DNA of 34,872 bases from an uncultured Oscillospiraceae bacterium (GTDB lineage Bacteria; Bacillota; Clostridia; Oscillospirales; Acutalibacteraceae): positions 1 to 34,872 of the forward strand of contig CASFRX010000029.1 in the NCBI GenBank assembly GCA_949297075.1, read 5' to 3'. Positions 7,451 to 15,688 of the stretch are shown piece by piece. Positions within the stretch are counted from its first letter, which is position 1. Each line of letters opens with the position of its first letter. The notes below the pieces were generated by a model, which had not been told where the DNA came from, ran no database searches, and saw only the letters and a list, made by a program, of their open reading frames with translations. The translations under genes and the position numbers were made by a program.

Positions 7451-8992
7451 GTGGGTAAGCAAGCTGCTATAGAGCTTAAAAACATTACAAAAACCTTTGG
7501 CAGTATTATTGCCAACAAGGATGTCAGCCTTACGGTTAACCGCGGCGAGATTCTTTCCATTCTCGGCGAAAACGGAAGCGGCAAGACAACTCTTATGAAC
7601 ATGATTTCGGGAATATACTTCCCCGACCACGGCCAGATATTTATAAACGGTCAGGAAGTCGTCATCCGTTCTCCGAGAGATGCCTTTGATTATAAAATCG
7701 GCATGATTCATCAGCATTTCAAGCTTGTTGATGTTTTTTCCGCCGCTGAAAATATTATCCTCGGCCTTGAAAATGAGGGAAAATTTAATATCAAACAGTC
7801 CACAAGCAAAATCAAAGCCATCAGCGAGCAATACGGTTTTGAGATTGACCCTGACAAAAAGGTCTACGAAATGTCTGTTTCAGAAAAGCAGACGGTTGAA
7901 ATTATAAAAGTGCTTTACAGAGGCGCAGATATTCTGATTCTGGACGAGCCCACGGCAGTTTTGACCCCTCAGGAAGCGCAAAAGCTCTTTGCTGTTCTGC
8001 GCAGAATGCGTGACGACGGCAAATCTATTATCATCATCACCCATAAGCTTCACGAGGTTCTCTCCCTTTCGGACAGAGTTGTAGTTTTGCGCAAGGGCGA
8101 ATATATCGGAACGGTTGAGACAAAGGAAACCAACGAAACCGAGCTCACGGAGATGATGGTCGGCAAAAAAATCAGCCTCAATATTGACAGAAGCGAGCCT
8201 AAAAACTGTGAAACCCGTTTAGAGGTCAAGAATGTCAGCTGCGTCAACCGAGAGGGCGTCAAAATGCTTGACAGCGTGAATTTTGAGGCTAAATCAGGCG
8301 AAATTCTCGGCATTGCAGGCATCGCAGGCAGCGGACAGAGAGAGCTGCTTGAATCAATCGCAGGCTTGCAGAAGCTCACCGAGGGTCAGATTCTCTATCA
8401 CAACCCCAAAACAGGCAAAACCGACAATTTGGGAGATAAAACTCCCCTTCAGATACGAGATTTAGGCGTTAGGCTTTCCTTTGTTCCCGAAGACAGACTG
8501 GGCATGGGTCTTGTGGGCAACATGGATATAGTTGATAACATGATGCTCAGAAGCTATCGCAAGGGCAAAACAATGTTCCTTGAGCGCAAAAAGCCAAAGA
8601 ACCTTGCAAATAAAATCATAGAGGGATTAGAGGTTGTAACCCCTAACGCAAATACTCCCGTTCGCCGTCTTTCCGGCGGCAATGTTCAAAAGGTTTTGGT
8701 CGGCCGTGAAATTGCGGCGTCACCAACCGTGCTCATGGCGGCTTACCCCGTTAGAGGTCTTGATATCAATTCGTCCTACCTTATCTATAACCTGCTCAAC
8801 AGCCAGAAAGAAGAGGGAGTTGCGGTTATTTTCGTAGGCGAGGATTTGGATGTTTTGCTTGAGCTGTGCGACAGAATTATGGTTATAAGCTCCGGCAAAA
8901 TATCCGGCATAGTAGACGCAAGAACAGCTACAAAAGAAGAGCTCGGCTTGCTGATGACAAAAAACAACGGAGGTACCACAGATGAGCAGTAA
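7451..8992 (+). CDS. Nucleoside ABC importer, dual ATPase subunit
   Basis: A 513-residue cytoplasmic ATPase with two ABC domains, as in the sugar/nucleoside (CUT2-like) importers. Domain 1 has Walker A GENGSGKT (39-46) and Walker B ILILDEPTA (about 161-169). Its signature is the divergent MSVSEKQ (141-147) in place of LSVGQQQ. Domain 2 has a degenerate Walker A, GIAGSGQR, without the P-loop Lys, a good signature LSGGN (407-411), and LMAAYPVRGLD in place of the usual Q/P-T-RGLD. One active and one degenerate site is normal for this family. Translation starts at GTG (7451) behind AGGAGG. The stop overlaps the next start by 11 bases. Confidence 0.92.
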   Translation: MGKQAAIELKNITKTFGSIIANKDVSLTVNRGEILSILGENGSGKTTLMNMISGIYFPDHGQIFINGQEVVIRSPRDAFDYKIGMIHQHFKLVDVFSAAENIILGLENEGKFNIKQSTSKIKAISEQYGFEIDPDKKVYEMSVSEKQTVEIIKVLYRGADILILDEPTAVLTPQEAQKLFAVLRRMRDDGKSIIIITHKLHEVLSLSDRVVVLRKGEYIGTVETKETNETELTEMMVGKKISLNIDRSEPKNCETRLEVKNVSCVNREGVKMLDSVNFEAKSGEILGIAGIAGSGQRELLESIAGLQKLTEGQILYHNPKTGKTDNLGDKTPLQIRDLGVRLSFVPEDRLGMGLVGNMDIVDNMMLRSYRKGKTMFLERKKPKNLANKIIEGLEVVTPNANTPVRRLSGGNVQKVLVGREIAASPTVLMAAYPVRGLDINSSYLIYNLLNSQKEEGVAVIFVGEDLDVLLELCDRIMVISSGKISGIVDARTATKEELGLLMTKNNGGTTDEQ

Positions 8993-10094
8993 AGTAAATA
9001 AAGTTCATGAGCCTCTGTTTCATATCGCCAAACGCACGGGTATTCCCACATGGCTTTCATGGCTCATAAGAATTTTGTCGGTTGCGGCGGCTCTTGTAGC
9101 CTGTGCAGTGGTTACGGTTATTTTAACAGGGGAAAACCCCATCAGCGTTTATGCAACAATGATTGACGGCGCAATCGGAACAAAGCGCAGAGTTTGGTCC
9201 CTTTTGCAGAATACCGCAATTCTCCTTTGTATTTCTCTTGCCGTTACTCCTGCGTTTAAAATGAAATTCTGGAATATAGGCGCCGAGGGTCAGGTGCTCA
9301 TGGGCGGCCTTGCAACAACTGCCTGCATGATTCTTTTCGGTGAGAGCATGCCCTCGCTGCTGCTCTATGTTCTGATTATTGTCACCAGCATTGCCGCAGG
9401 CGCAATATGGGCATTTATTCCCGCTTTCTTCAAGGCGAAATGGAACACCAACGAAACTCTTTTCACCCTGATGATGAATTATATTGCAATGCAGATAGTT
9501 TCTTATTTCACCTATATTTGGTCTGTTCCAAAGGGTTCGGGTCAAATCGGTGTTATCAACGCCGCAACAAGGGCAGGCTGGCTGCCCTCAATCGGCGGCA
9601 ATGCCTATCTTATCAATATTATCATTGTTGCCGTGCTGACCGTTGGAATGTATGTTTACCTCAAATATAATAAGCACGGTTATGAGCTTTCCGTTGTAGG
9701 CGAAAGCGAAAACACAGCAAAATATATCGGCATCAATGTAAAAAAGGTAATTATGCGGACAATGCTTCTTTCGGGCGCAATCTGCGGCATCGCAGGCTTG
9801 CTCTTGGTAAGCGGCACTGACCACACAATTACGAGAAACACGGTTGAGGGCAGAGGCTTCACCGCAATTATGGTTTCGTGGCTGGCTAAGTTCAACCCGG
9901 TTTATATGATTTTGACATCGCTTCTCCTGGTCTTCTTGCAGAAAGGCGCAATCGAAATTTCAACAATTTTCGGTCTCAACGATTCTTTCTCGGAGATTAT
10001 AACGGGAATTATCATCTTCTTTATTATAGGAAGCGAATTTTTCGTCAATTATCAGATAAAATTCCGTGAATCCCAAAAAGGAGGCAACAAATAA
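8982..10094 (+). CDS. Nucleoside ABC importer permease 1
   Basis: A 370-residue membrane permease of the BPD_transp_2 family, with about ten hydrophobic segments. The motif FKMKFWNIGAEGQVLMGGL (about residues 84-102) is the characteristic family loop, and GINVKKVIMRTMLLSGAICGIAGLLL is the second conserved block. It would pair with the second permease to form the membrane channel for purine nucleosides captured by the BMP lipoprotein. It starts within the end of the ATPase gene, with AACGGAGG upstream, and ends sharing one base with the next start codon, so the three transport genes are translationally coupled. Confidence 0.92.
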   Translation: MSSKVNKVHEPLFHIAKRTGIPTWLSWLIRILSVAAALVACAVVTVILTGENPISVYATMIDGAIGTKRRVWSLLQNTAILLCISLAVTPAFKMKFWNIGAEGQVLMGGLATTACMILFGESMPSLLLYVLIIVTSIAAGAIWAFIPAFFKAKWNTNETLFTLMMNYIAMQIVSYFTYIWSVPKGSGQIGVINAATRAGWLPSIGGNAYLINIIIVAVLTVGMYVYLKYNKHGYELSVVGESENTAKYIGINVKKVIMRTMLLSGAICGIAGLLLVSGTDHTITRNTVEGRGFTAIMVSWLAKFNPVYMILTSLLLVFLQKGAIEISTIFGLNDSFSEIITGIIIFFIIGSEFFVNYQIKFRESQKGGNK

Positions 10095-11071
10095 TGATTG
10101 TAGCATTTATTCAGCGTGCAGTTGTTCAGGGAATACCTCTTTTATTTGGCTCAACGGGCGAAATTATTACGGAAAAAACAGGCAACCTCAATCTTGGTAC
10201 TGCCGGCGTCATGTATGTGGGCGGTATGACAGGCGTTATAGGCGCTTTCCTCTATGAGCAGTCGGCGGAAACTATCAACCCTGTTTTAGCTGTTCTCATT
10301 CCCATGCTTTCCTGTGTTTTAGGCTCCCTTTTCATGGGTCTGCTCTATTCTTTCCTGACAGTTACTTTGAGGGCAAATCAGAATGTTACCGGTCTTGCGC
10401 TGACAACCTTCGGCGTTGGCTTCGGCAATTTCTTCGGCGGCTCCCTTATTAAGCTCACAGGCAGCGATACACCCTCTATCACACTTACTCAGACAAGCAA
10501 CTGCTTCAAGCAAGCCTTGCCCTTTGCCGATAAATTAGGCTGGTTCGGAGATGTCTTTTTATCCTATAGCTTCTTGGCTTATATGGCGGTTGCTATTGCC
10601 CTGATTGCTTCTTTCTTCTTTAACCGCACCCGTGCAGGTCTGCATCTGCGTGCGGTAGGCGAAAACCCCGCAACAGCGGATGCGGCAGGTATAAGCGTAT
10701 CAAAATATAAGTATCTTGCAACCTGCGTCGGCAGTATTATTGCAGGCTTCGGCGGACTTTATTATGTTATGGATTACGCCTGCGGCGTTTGGTCAAACGA
10801 CGGCTTCGGCGACAGAGGCTGGCTTGCAATCGCTCTCGTTATCTTTGCTATTTGGAAGCCGAGCTTAAGTATTTTAGGCTCAATGATATTCGGCGGACTC
10901 TTTATTGTCCATAACTATATCCCGAATTTGAGCATGAGCATGCAGGAAATTTTCAAAATGACTCCCTATGTTGTAACCATTGTTGTTCTTATATTCATCA
11001 GCATGAGAAGAAAGCGTGAAAATCAGCCCCCTGCAAGCCTTGGTCTCTCTTATTTCCGAGAGGAAAGATAA
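10094..11071 (+). CDS. Nucleoside ABC importer permease 2
   Basis: A 325-residue BPD_transp_2 family permease with about nine hydrophobic segments. It carries the family loops GSTGEIITEKTGNLNLGTAGVMYVGG near the N-terminus (about residues 16-41) and AVGENPATADAAGISVSKYKY in the middle (about 185-205), the latter corresponding to the ATPase-coupling helix. It partners permease 1. The start codon shares one base with the previous stop, preceded by AAAGGAGG (10077-10084). It is the last gene of the purine-uptake operon, followed by a very strong terminator. Confidence 0.92.
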   Translation: MIVAFIQRAVVQGIPLLFGSTGEIITEKTGNLNLGTAGVMYVGGMTGVIGAFLYEQSAETINPVLAVLIPMLSCVLGSLFMGLLYSFLTVTLRANQNVTGLALTTFGVGFGNFFGGSLIKLTGSDTPSITLTQTSNCFKQALPFADKLGWFGDVFLSYSFLAYMAVAIALIASFFFNRTRAGLHLRAVGENPATADAAGISVSKYKYLATCVGSIIAGFGGLYYVMDYACGVWSNDGFGDRGWLAIALVIFAIWKPSLSILGSMIFGGLFIVHNYIPNLSMSMQEIFKMTPYVVTIVVLIFISMRRKRENQPPASLGLSYFREER

Positions 11072-11096
11072 GGCGAAAACTGACAAATTTTATAAG

Positions 11097-11137
11097 AAAA
11101 AGCTTGGTACGGAAAACTCTCTGAACCAAGCTTTTTT
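11097..11137 (+). terminator. Strong intrinsic terminator of the nucleoside-uptake operon
   Basis: AAAAAGCTTGGT (11097-11108) pairs perfectly with ACCAAGCTTTTT (11125-11136), ending in a T run. It lies 25 bases after the permease 2 stop. Confidence 0.92.
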
Positions 11138-11141
11138 AATG

Positions 11142-11181
11142 AAAACAGCCGTCCGAACAACTTTGTTCAGGCGGCTGTTTT
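11142..11181 (-). terminator. Strong intrinsic terminator of the EF-G-like gene
   Basis: AAAACAGCCG (11142-11151) pairs perfectly with CGGCTGTTTT (11172-11181), with an inner GAACAA/TTGTTC stem. Read on the minus strand it ends in TTTT, just after the stop of the EF-G-like gene. Together with the preceding hairpin it insulates two convergent units. Confidence 0.85.
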
Positions 11182-11199
11182 GGTCATATTGTTTTGTTG

Positions 11200-13254
11200 T
11201 TAGTCTTCTTCCATGCGAGCCTTAGCGTCTTCAATAACCTTTTGCTGTACATTCATGGGAGCGTCCTCGTAGCGTACAAACTCAAAGCTGAAGTAGCCTC
11301 TGCCCTGTGTTACGGAGCGAAGAACTGTAGCGAAATCGCCCATTTCTGCCATGGGAACTTCTGCAACAAATTCTTGCAGAGTGGGTTCATCGCTGGGACC
11401 CATGCCGATTACTCGGCCGCGGCGCTTGGTGATATCGCCCATGATATCGCCGAACTTGGATTCGGGCATATAAACCTTGAGCAAACCGATAGGCTCAAGG
11501 ATTGTGGGCTGAGCTTCAGGGATAGCCGCCTTGAAAGCAAGGGTTGCAGCCATTTTGAATGCCATTTCGGAGGAGTCAACAGGGTGGTAGGAGCCATCGT
11601 GAAGGGCTGCCTTGATGCCGACCATGGGATAGCCTGCGATAAGACCCTTTGCAACGCAATCTCTCAAGCCCTTTTCAACTGCGGGGAAGAAGTTTTTGGG
11701 AACTGCACCGCCGACAACTTCGTCGGAGGTGAATACAAAATCTTCTTCGCCCATGTAGGGTTCAAAGCGAATCCAAACATCACCGAACTGACCGTGACCG
11801 CCGGACTGCTTCTTATGGCGGCCCTGTTTATCAACAACCTTGCGGATTGTTTCTCTGTAAGCAACGCGGGGAACTGTCAGGTCAACCTCAACGCCGAATT
11901 TGGCCTTGAGCTTGGATTTTATAACATCAAGGTGCTGGTCGCCAAGACCGCTTACAATCTGCTCTCTTGTTTCTTTGTTGATGAAGAATTTGATTGTGGG
12001 GTCTTCTTCCGCAAGGCGGCCGAGACCGGCGGCAACCTTTTCTTCCTCGCCCTTTTTGCGGACATTAACTGCCATCGACATACAGGGTGCAGGGAAAGAA
12101 ACGGCATCGAGGATAACCTCGCTCTTGGGAGCATAGAGAGTATCGCCTGTAACGGTGTTTGCAAGCTTTGTAACTGCGCCTATATCGCCGGCAGGGATAA
12201 CGGAAGCGTCTTCCTGCTTGCCGCCGCGAACGGTGACGAGCTTGCCCATGCGCTCAATTTCGCCTGTGCGTGAGTTAACGGCAGCTGCATCGGAGGTGAG
12301 CTTGCCGCTGATAACCTTGAAGAAGCTCATCTTGCCGACGAAGGGGTCGGCAACGGTCTTGAAGCAGATAGCTGCAAGAGAGCCGTTTTCATCGCATTTG
12401 AGGTCTGCTTCGCCTGCATAATCTGCGGCGTTGGGAGCGAAATTAACGATACCGTCGAGGAGCATATCAACAGCGTCCATTGTGTAGCCTGCGCAAGCGA
12501 AAACGGGAGTAACTGCGCCGGAGCCGATGCCCTCTTTGAGGCCGGCAACGATTTCTTCCTGAGTGAAAGGCTCGCCCTCGAAGAATTTTTCCATGAGCTC
12601 ATCGTTTGCGGAAGCAACAGCTTCGTTGAATATATCTCTCATGGCGTTAACTCTTGCATCATCGGGCATGGGGATTTCGTTTGCGTTGCCGTAAGTATAG
12701 GAATAAGCCTTGTTTGTTACAAGGTTTACATAGCTGATTACCTTGCCGTCCTCAATCTGCGGAACTACCATGGGGCAGGCAGATGCGCCGATTTGAGCAA
12801 CGATTGTGTTGAATGTGCGGTAGAAGTCGTTTTGCTCGGTGTCCAGCCTTGTGACTGCGAACATCTTTGCAATGCCTCTCTTGTTAGCGGCTTTGAGAGC
12901 CTTTTCTGCGCCAACATCGAATTTTTCCATTCCGCCGCCGACAACAACGAGAGCGCACTCTGCCGCACGGATACCTTCGGCTACGCCGCCGGCAAAGTCA
13001 AACATACCGGGAGTGTCGAGAAGGTTGATTTTGCAGTCTTTCCATTCGAGAGGGGCAACTGCGGTTGAAACGGAGGCAGTGCGGCGCTTTTCTTCGGGGT
13101 CAAAGTCAAGCACTGTGTTTCCGTCTGCAACTCGGCCGAGGCGGTCGGTAGCCTTGGCAATATAAAGCATGGCTTCGGCGAGGGTGGTTTTGCCTCGGTC
13201 GCCGTGGCCGGCAATAGCGATATTACGGATGTCCTTTGCGTTGTAGGATTTCAA
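11200..13254 (-). CDS. EF-G-like translational GTPase paralogue (EF-G2 type)
   Basis: A 684-residue protein with the full EF-G domain order: G domain (about 1-270), beta barrel II, domain III, domain IV (about 470-590) and a V-type C-terminus. G-domain motifs differ from housekeeping EF-G: P-loop GHGDRGKT (16-23), switch II DTPGMFDF (80-87) with Met84 where canonical EF-G has the catalytic His, and VTRLD (134-138) where NKMD is expected. This fits the EF-G-like paralogue group that usually carries GHGGxGKT and DTPGYxDF, so it is probably not the main translocase. A stress or ribosome-recycling role is inference. It starts at TTG (13254), chosen because AAGGAGG sits 8 bases upstream and the frame has no nearby ATG. 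It is monocistronic, with its own promoter and terminator. Confidence 0.88.
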   Translation of the reverse strand: MKSYNAKDIRNIAIAGHGDRGKTTLAEAMLYIAKATDRLGRVADGNTVLDFDPEEKRRTASVSTAVAPLEWKDCKINLLDTPGMFDFAGGVAEGIRAAECALVVVGGGMEKFDVGAEKALKAANKRGIAKMFAVTRLDTEQNDFYRTFNTIVAQIGASACPMVVPQIEDGKVISYVNLVTNKAYSYTYGNANEIPMPDDARVNAMRDIFNEAVASANDELMEKFFEGEPFTQEEIVAGLKEGIGSGAVTPVFACAGYTMDAVDMLLDGIVNFAPNAADYAGEADLKCDENGSLAAICFKTVADPFVGKMSFFKVISGKLTSDAAAVNSRTGEIERMGKLVTVRGGKQEDASVIPAGDIGAVTKLANTVTGDTLYAPKSEVILDAVSFPAPCMSMAVNVRKKGEEEKVAAGLGRLAEEDPTIKFFINKETREQIVSGLGDQHLDVIKSKLKAKFGVEVDLTVPRVAYRETIRKVVDKQGRHKKQSGGHGQFGDVWIRFEPYMGEEDFVFTSDEVVGGAVPKNFFPAVEKGLRDCVAKGLIAGYPMVGIKAALHDGSYHPVDSSEMAFKMAATLAFKAAIPEAQPTILEPIGLLKVYMPESKFGDIMGDITKRRGRVIGMGPSDEPTLQEFVAEVPMAEMGDFATVLRSVTQGRGYFSFEFVRYEDAPMNVQQKVIEDAKARMEED

Positions 13255-13271
13255 AGCGGTTTCCTCCTTAG

Positions 13272-13337
13272 CGGCTTAGCTGAAAGCCGTTTAATATGTT
13301 AAAAAATTGCTTGCAAAGTAAGAATGGAAATTACTTT
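13272..13337 (-). promoter_or_regulatory. Structured 5' leader of the EF-G-like gene
   Basis: Two inverted repeats lie in the roughly 95-base leader. One is CGGCTT/AAGCCG (13272-13277 with 13284-13289), ending two bases before the AAGGAGG site; the other is AAAGTAA/TTACTTT (13315-13321 with 13331-13337). The first could modulate access to the ribosome-binding site in front of the TTG start; the second could be an operator or RNA hairpin. Function is inference. Confidence 0.4.
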
Positions 13338-13356
13338 ACGAGCGTTATCAAAGCCA

Positions 13357-13385
13357 ATTATAACATACCTTTTTTCCCTTTTCAA
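13357..13385 (-). promoter_or_regulatory. Sigma-A promoter of the EF-G-like gene
   Basis: On the minus strand, TTGAAA (13385-13380) and a perfect TATAAT (13362-13357) are separated by exactly 17 bases. Transcription should start near 13350. Confidence 0.85.
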
Positions 13386-13498
13386 TATATTTTTTTAGAT
13401 TTTGCACAAAAAAATCCTGAAATTGGAAAAATTTTTGTGTATATGGAGTTGATTTTGCACAAATTGTGTTCGTATAAAATTTTAAGGGTACAAAACAA

Positions 13499-13527
13499 TT
13501 GCCATATTTAATCCGATGATATATAAT
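13499..13527 (+). promoter_or_regulatory. Sigma-A promoter of the oligopeptide-binding lipoprotein unit
   Basis: TTGCCA (13499-13504) and a perfect TATAAT (13522-13527) are spaced by 17 bases. It drives the oppA-like, vanZ-like and rlmD-like genes. The rest of the 13255-13568 gap holds only the divergent promoter and leader listed here. Confidence 0.8.
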
Positions 13528-13580
13528 GATAGCTATGAAAGTATATTCTCTGATTTCTATATAAATGAGTGATTAAGTTG

Positions 13581-15218
13581 ATGAAAAGGAACTTTTTAAG
13601 AATAATGAGCGCTGTTACGGCGGCGATTATATGCCTGATTTCCTTTGGCGGCTGCTCAAAAACCGTCAAGGACGCCGAGCTGCGTGTGCCTTTGGCGGCA
13701 GAGCCCAAAGCGCTGGACCCGCAGGTGGCTAAGGGGAGCGAGAGCAAAACAATAGTCACAAACTGCTACGAGGGCCTTACAAAGCTGGATTCAAGCGGCA
13801 AAACAGTTCTTGCCGCCGCAAGAGATATGGCTGTTTCGCCTGACGGCTTAACCTACGCCTTTGCTTTGCATACTGATAAAAAATGGCATATAAATTCCAA
13901 CCACGAGGAGATTTTCGGAGAGAATTGGGAAACGGCAATAGATTTGCGAGTTACTGCGGCGGATTTTGTTTTCGGCCTGCAAAGAGCCCTTTCTCCCGAA
14001 TCGGGAGCGGCTGACGCACCCCTGCTCTATATGATAAAAAATGCGGAAAAGGTGCATAAGGGTGAGCTGCCCGTTTCCGCCTTAGGCGTAACGGCTGTTG
14101 ATGAATTTACGGTGCAGATTTCTCTTGAATATGCAAGCGGCAGTTTTTTGTCTGCTCTTGCCGAGCCTGTTGCAATGCCCTGCAAGCAGGTGTTCTTTGA
14201 GGCCACAAAGGGCAAATACGGCCTGTCTGCGCCCTATATTCTTTGCAACGGACCTTTCTATCTTTCCCGTTGGTATGAGGGCACGAGCATAATCCTGCGC
14301 CGCAATACCGATAATAAGCAGGCGCAGGCTTCGGTATATTCCGTGACCTATGTTTTCACACAGGATGAAGAGGTAATTCTCGAAAACCTTATTGATAAAA
14401 AATACCCTGCTGCGCCTTTGAGCGCTTCGGCTGCAAAAACCGCAGAGGCTAACGGCTTGAACATTCAGGAAATTCAAAACAAAGTCTGGGGTTTAGCTTT
14501 TAACTGTGCAGACGAAAACACAAAATCGGTTAAGCTTCGCTTGGCGCTTATTAAGACAATTAATTTTAATGAAATTCTAAGCGCCGCAGATTCGGATATG
14601 TCAGCTCAGGCAACCGGCATTGTGCCGCCCTCCTGCATGATAGAGGGTCAGTCCTATACCTCTCTCGTAAGTCCACTCGGCAGATTAGGCTATGATGAGG
14701 CGGCGGCGAAGAAATATTACGAGGAAGCTACAGGGGGAGAACCCTGCGGAATCACCGTGCTTTGCACAGCTCAGTACGAAATGGCTGTTCGCCGCATAAT
14801 TCAGAATTGGCAGCAGCTTTTCGGTATCAAGCTTTTCGCCAAGGTGGAAGTGCTTGAAGAAGATGAGCTGAATTTGAGAGTGGAAAACGGCGATTATCAA
14901 TGCGCCCTTGCCCAAATCAGCACTCAGGCGCACAGCCCCGTGGAGTTTTTAAAAAGCTTTGGCAACGGCGGCGGAATTTTTCGATATAATTCAAAAGGCT
15001 TTAACGATTTGCTCAGCAAACTCACCATGGCTTCAGGAACGGAAAGCATGGTGCAGGGCTGCGGCAAGGTTCAGGAATATCTGATACAAAACGGCGTTTT
15101 TTGTCCCCTGTTTTATCGCAGCAGCTATATAGCAACAAGCAAAAAAGCTGTAAATGTTGCAGTTTCCCATTCGGGAAGCATAATTAATTTCAGCGAAACG
15201 GAGCTGTTGAAAAATTGA
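13581..15218 (+). CDS. Oligopeptide-binding lipoprotein (SBP family 5)
   Basis: A roughly 545-residue extracellular solute-binding lipoprotein of the OppA/DppA type. A signal peptide ends in FGGC (Cys25 from the ATG at 13581), then the family opening PLAAEPKALDPQVAKG...NCYEGL. Other hallmarks are the block LRVTAADFVFGLQRAL, TVQISLEYASG...ALAEPVAMP, YILCNGPFYLSRW and LRLALIKTINFNEIL. It should bind peptides outside the membrane for an Opp/Dpp permease, but no permease or ATPase gene is adjacent, so it is an orphan binding protein. I prefer the ATG at 13581 over the GTG at 13569 because it gives a cleaner signal peptide; neither has a good ribosome-binding site. Its stop overlaps the next TTG start. 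Confidence 0.87.
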   Translation: MKRNFLRIMSAVTAAIICLISFGGCSKTVKDAELRVPLAAEPKALDPQVAKGSESKTIVTNCYEGLTKLDSSGKTVLAAARDMAVSPDGLTYAFALHTDKKWHINSNHEEIFGENWETAIDLRVTAADFVFGLQRALSPESGAADAPLLYMIKNAEKVHKGELPVSALGVTAVDEFTVQISLEYASGSFLSALAEPVAMPCKQVFFEATKGKYGLSAPYILCNGPFYLSRWYEGTSIILRRNTDNKQAQASVYSVTYVFTQDEEVILENLIDKKYPAAPLSASAAKTAEANGLNIQEIQNKVWGLAFNCADENTKSVKLRLALIKTINFNEILSAADSDMSAQATGIVPPSCMIEGQSYTSLVSPLGRLGYDEAAAKKYYEEATGGEPCGITVLCTAQYEMAVRRIIQNWQQLFGIKLFAKVEVLEEDELNLRVENGDYQCALAQISTQAHSPVEFLKSFGNGGGIFRYNSKGFNDLLSKLTMASGTESMVQGCGKVQEYLIQNGVFCPLFYRSSYIATSKKAVNVAVSHSGSIINFSETELLKN

Positions 15219-15688
15219 AAAATTACAGCACGAAAAGAAAAATTTTAATATCAATCAGCTGGCTTTTGGTTGCCGCCTGCATGGGTGTGATTTTCTATCT
15301 TTCCCATCAGCCCTCCGAGAAATCGGCACAGCAGAGCCTGGCGGTTATCGGCTTCTTGGGCAAGCTTGTAGAGGGCTTAGTCAATGTAATCGGTCACGAG
15401 GGCTTCCGCTCTGTTGCTCACGGCCTTGAATTTTGCGGTTTGGCTGTGCTTCTCTATAATGCCTTGCTCCAAGCAACGGGCAAACAAAAACCGATTTTAA
15501 GTTGGGCTTTAGCCGCCGTATATGCAGTGAGCGATGAAATACATCAGATTTTTATTCCCGGAAGAGCTTTTCAGCTGCAAGATATTGCCGTTGATGCCTC
15601 AGGCGCCGCAGTAGGTGTTGCCGCTTGTGTGGCGCTCTATGTAACCATAAGAAAACTGCGAGGAAAATCCATTGAAAAAGAACGATGA
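15215..15688 (+). CDS. VanZ-like membrane protein
   Basis: A 157-residue protein with about four membrane helices and the VanZ family pattern: FYLSHQPS after helix 1, RSVAHGLEFCGLAVLLYNAL, then YAVSDEIHQIFIPGRAFQLQDIAVDASGAAVG, which contains the conserved Asp/Glu/His cluster. VanZ itself gives low teicoplanin resistance, but most relatives are of unknown envelope function and no van genes are nearby, so resistance should not be assumed. The start is TTG at 15215, with GGAG upstream (15200-15203). It overlaps the previous stop by four bases and the next gene by 17 bases, so it is translationally coupled on both sides. Confidence 0.85.
   Translation: MKNYSTKRKILISISWLLVAACMGVIFYLSHQPSEKSAQQSLAVIGFLGKLVEGLVNVIGHEGFRSVAHGLEFCGLAVLLYNALLQATGKQKPILSWALAAVYAVSDEIHQIFIPGRAFQLQDIAVDASGAAVGVAACVALYVTIRKLRGKSIEKER

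Noticed and set aside
11194..12273. Long plus-strand open frame of 359 codons
   Set aside because: It is antisense to the well-supported EF-G-like gene and has no family motifs or ribosome-binding site; codon bias of the real gene explains the openness.
15215..15688. Glycopeptide resistance locus because of a VanZ-like gene
   Set aside because: No vanA/B-type ligase, vanH, vanX or two-component genes are nearby; VanZ-like proteins are common in clostridia without resistance.
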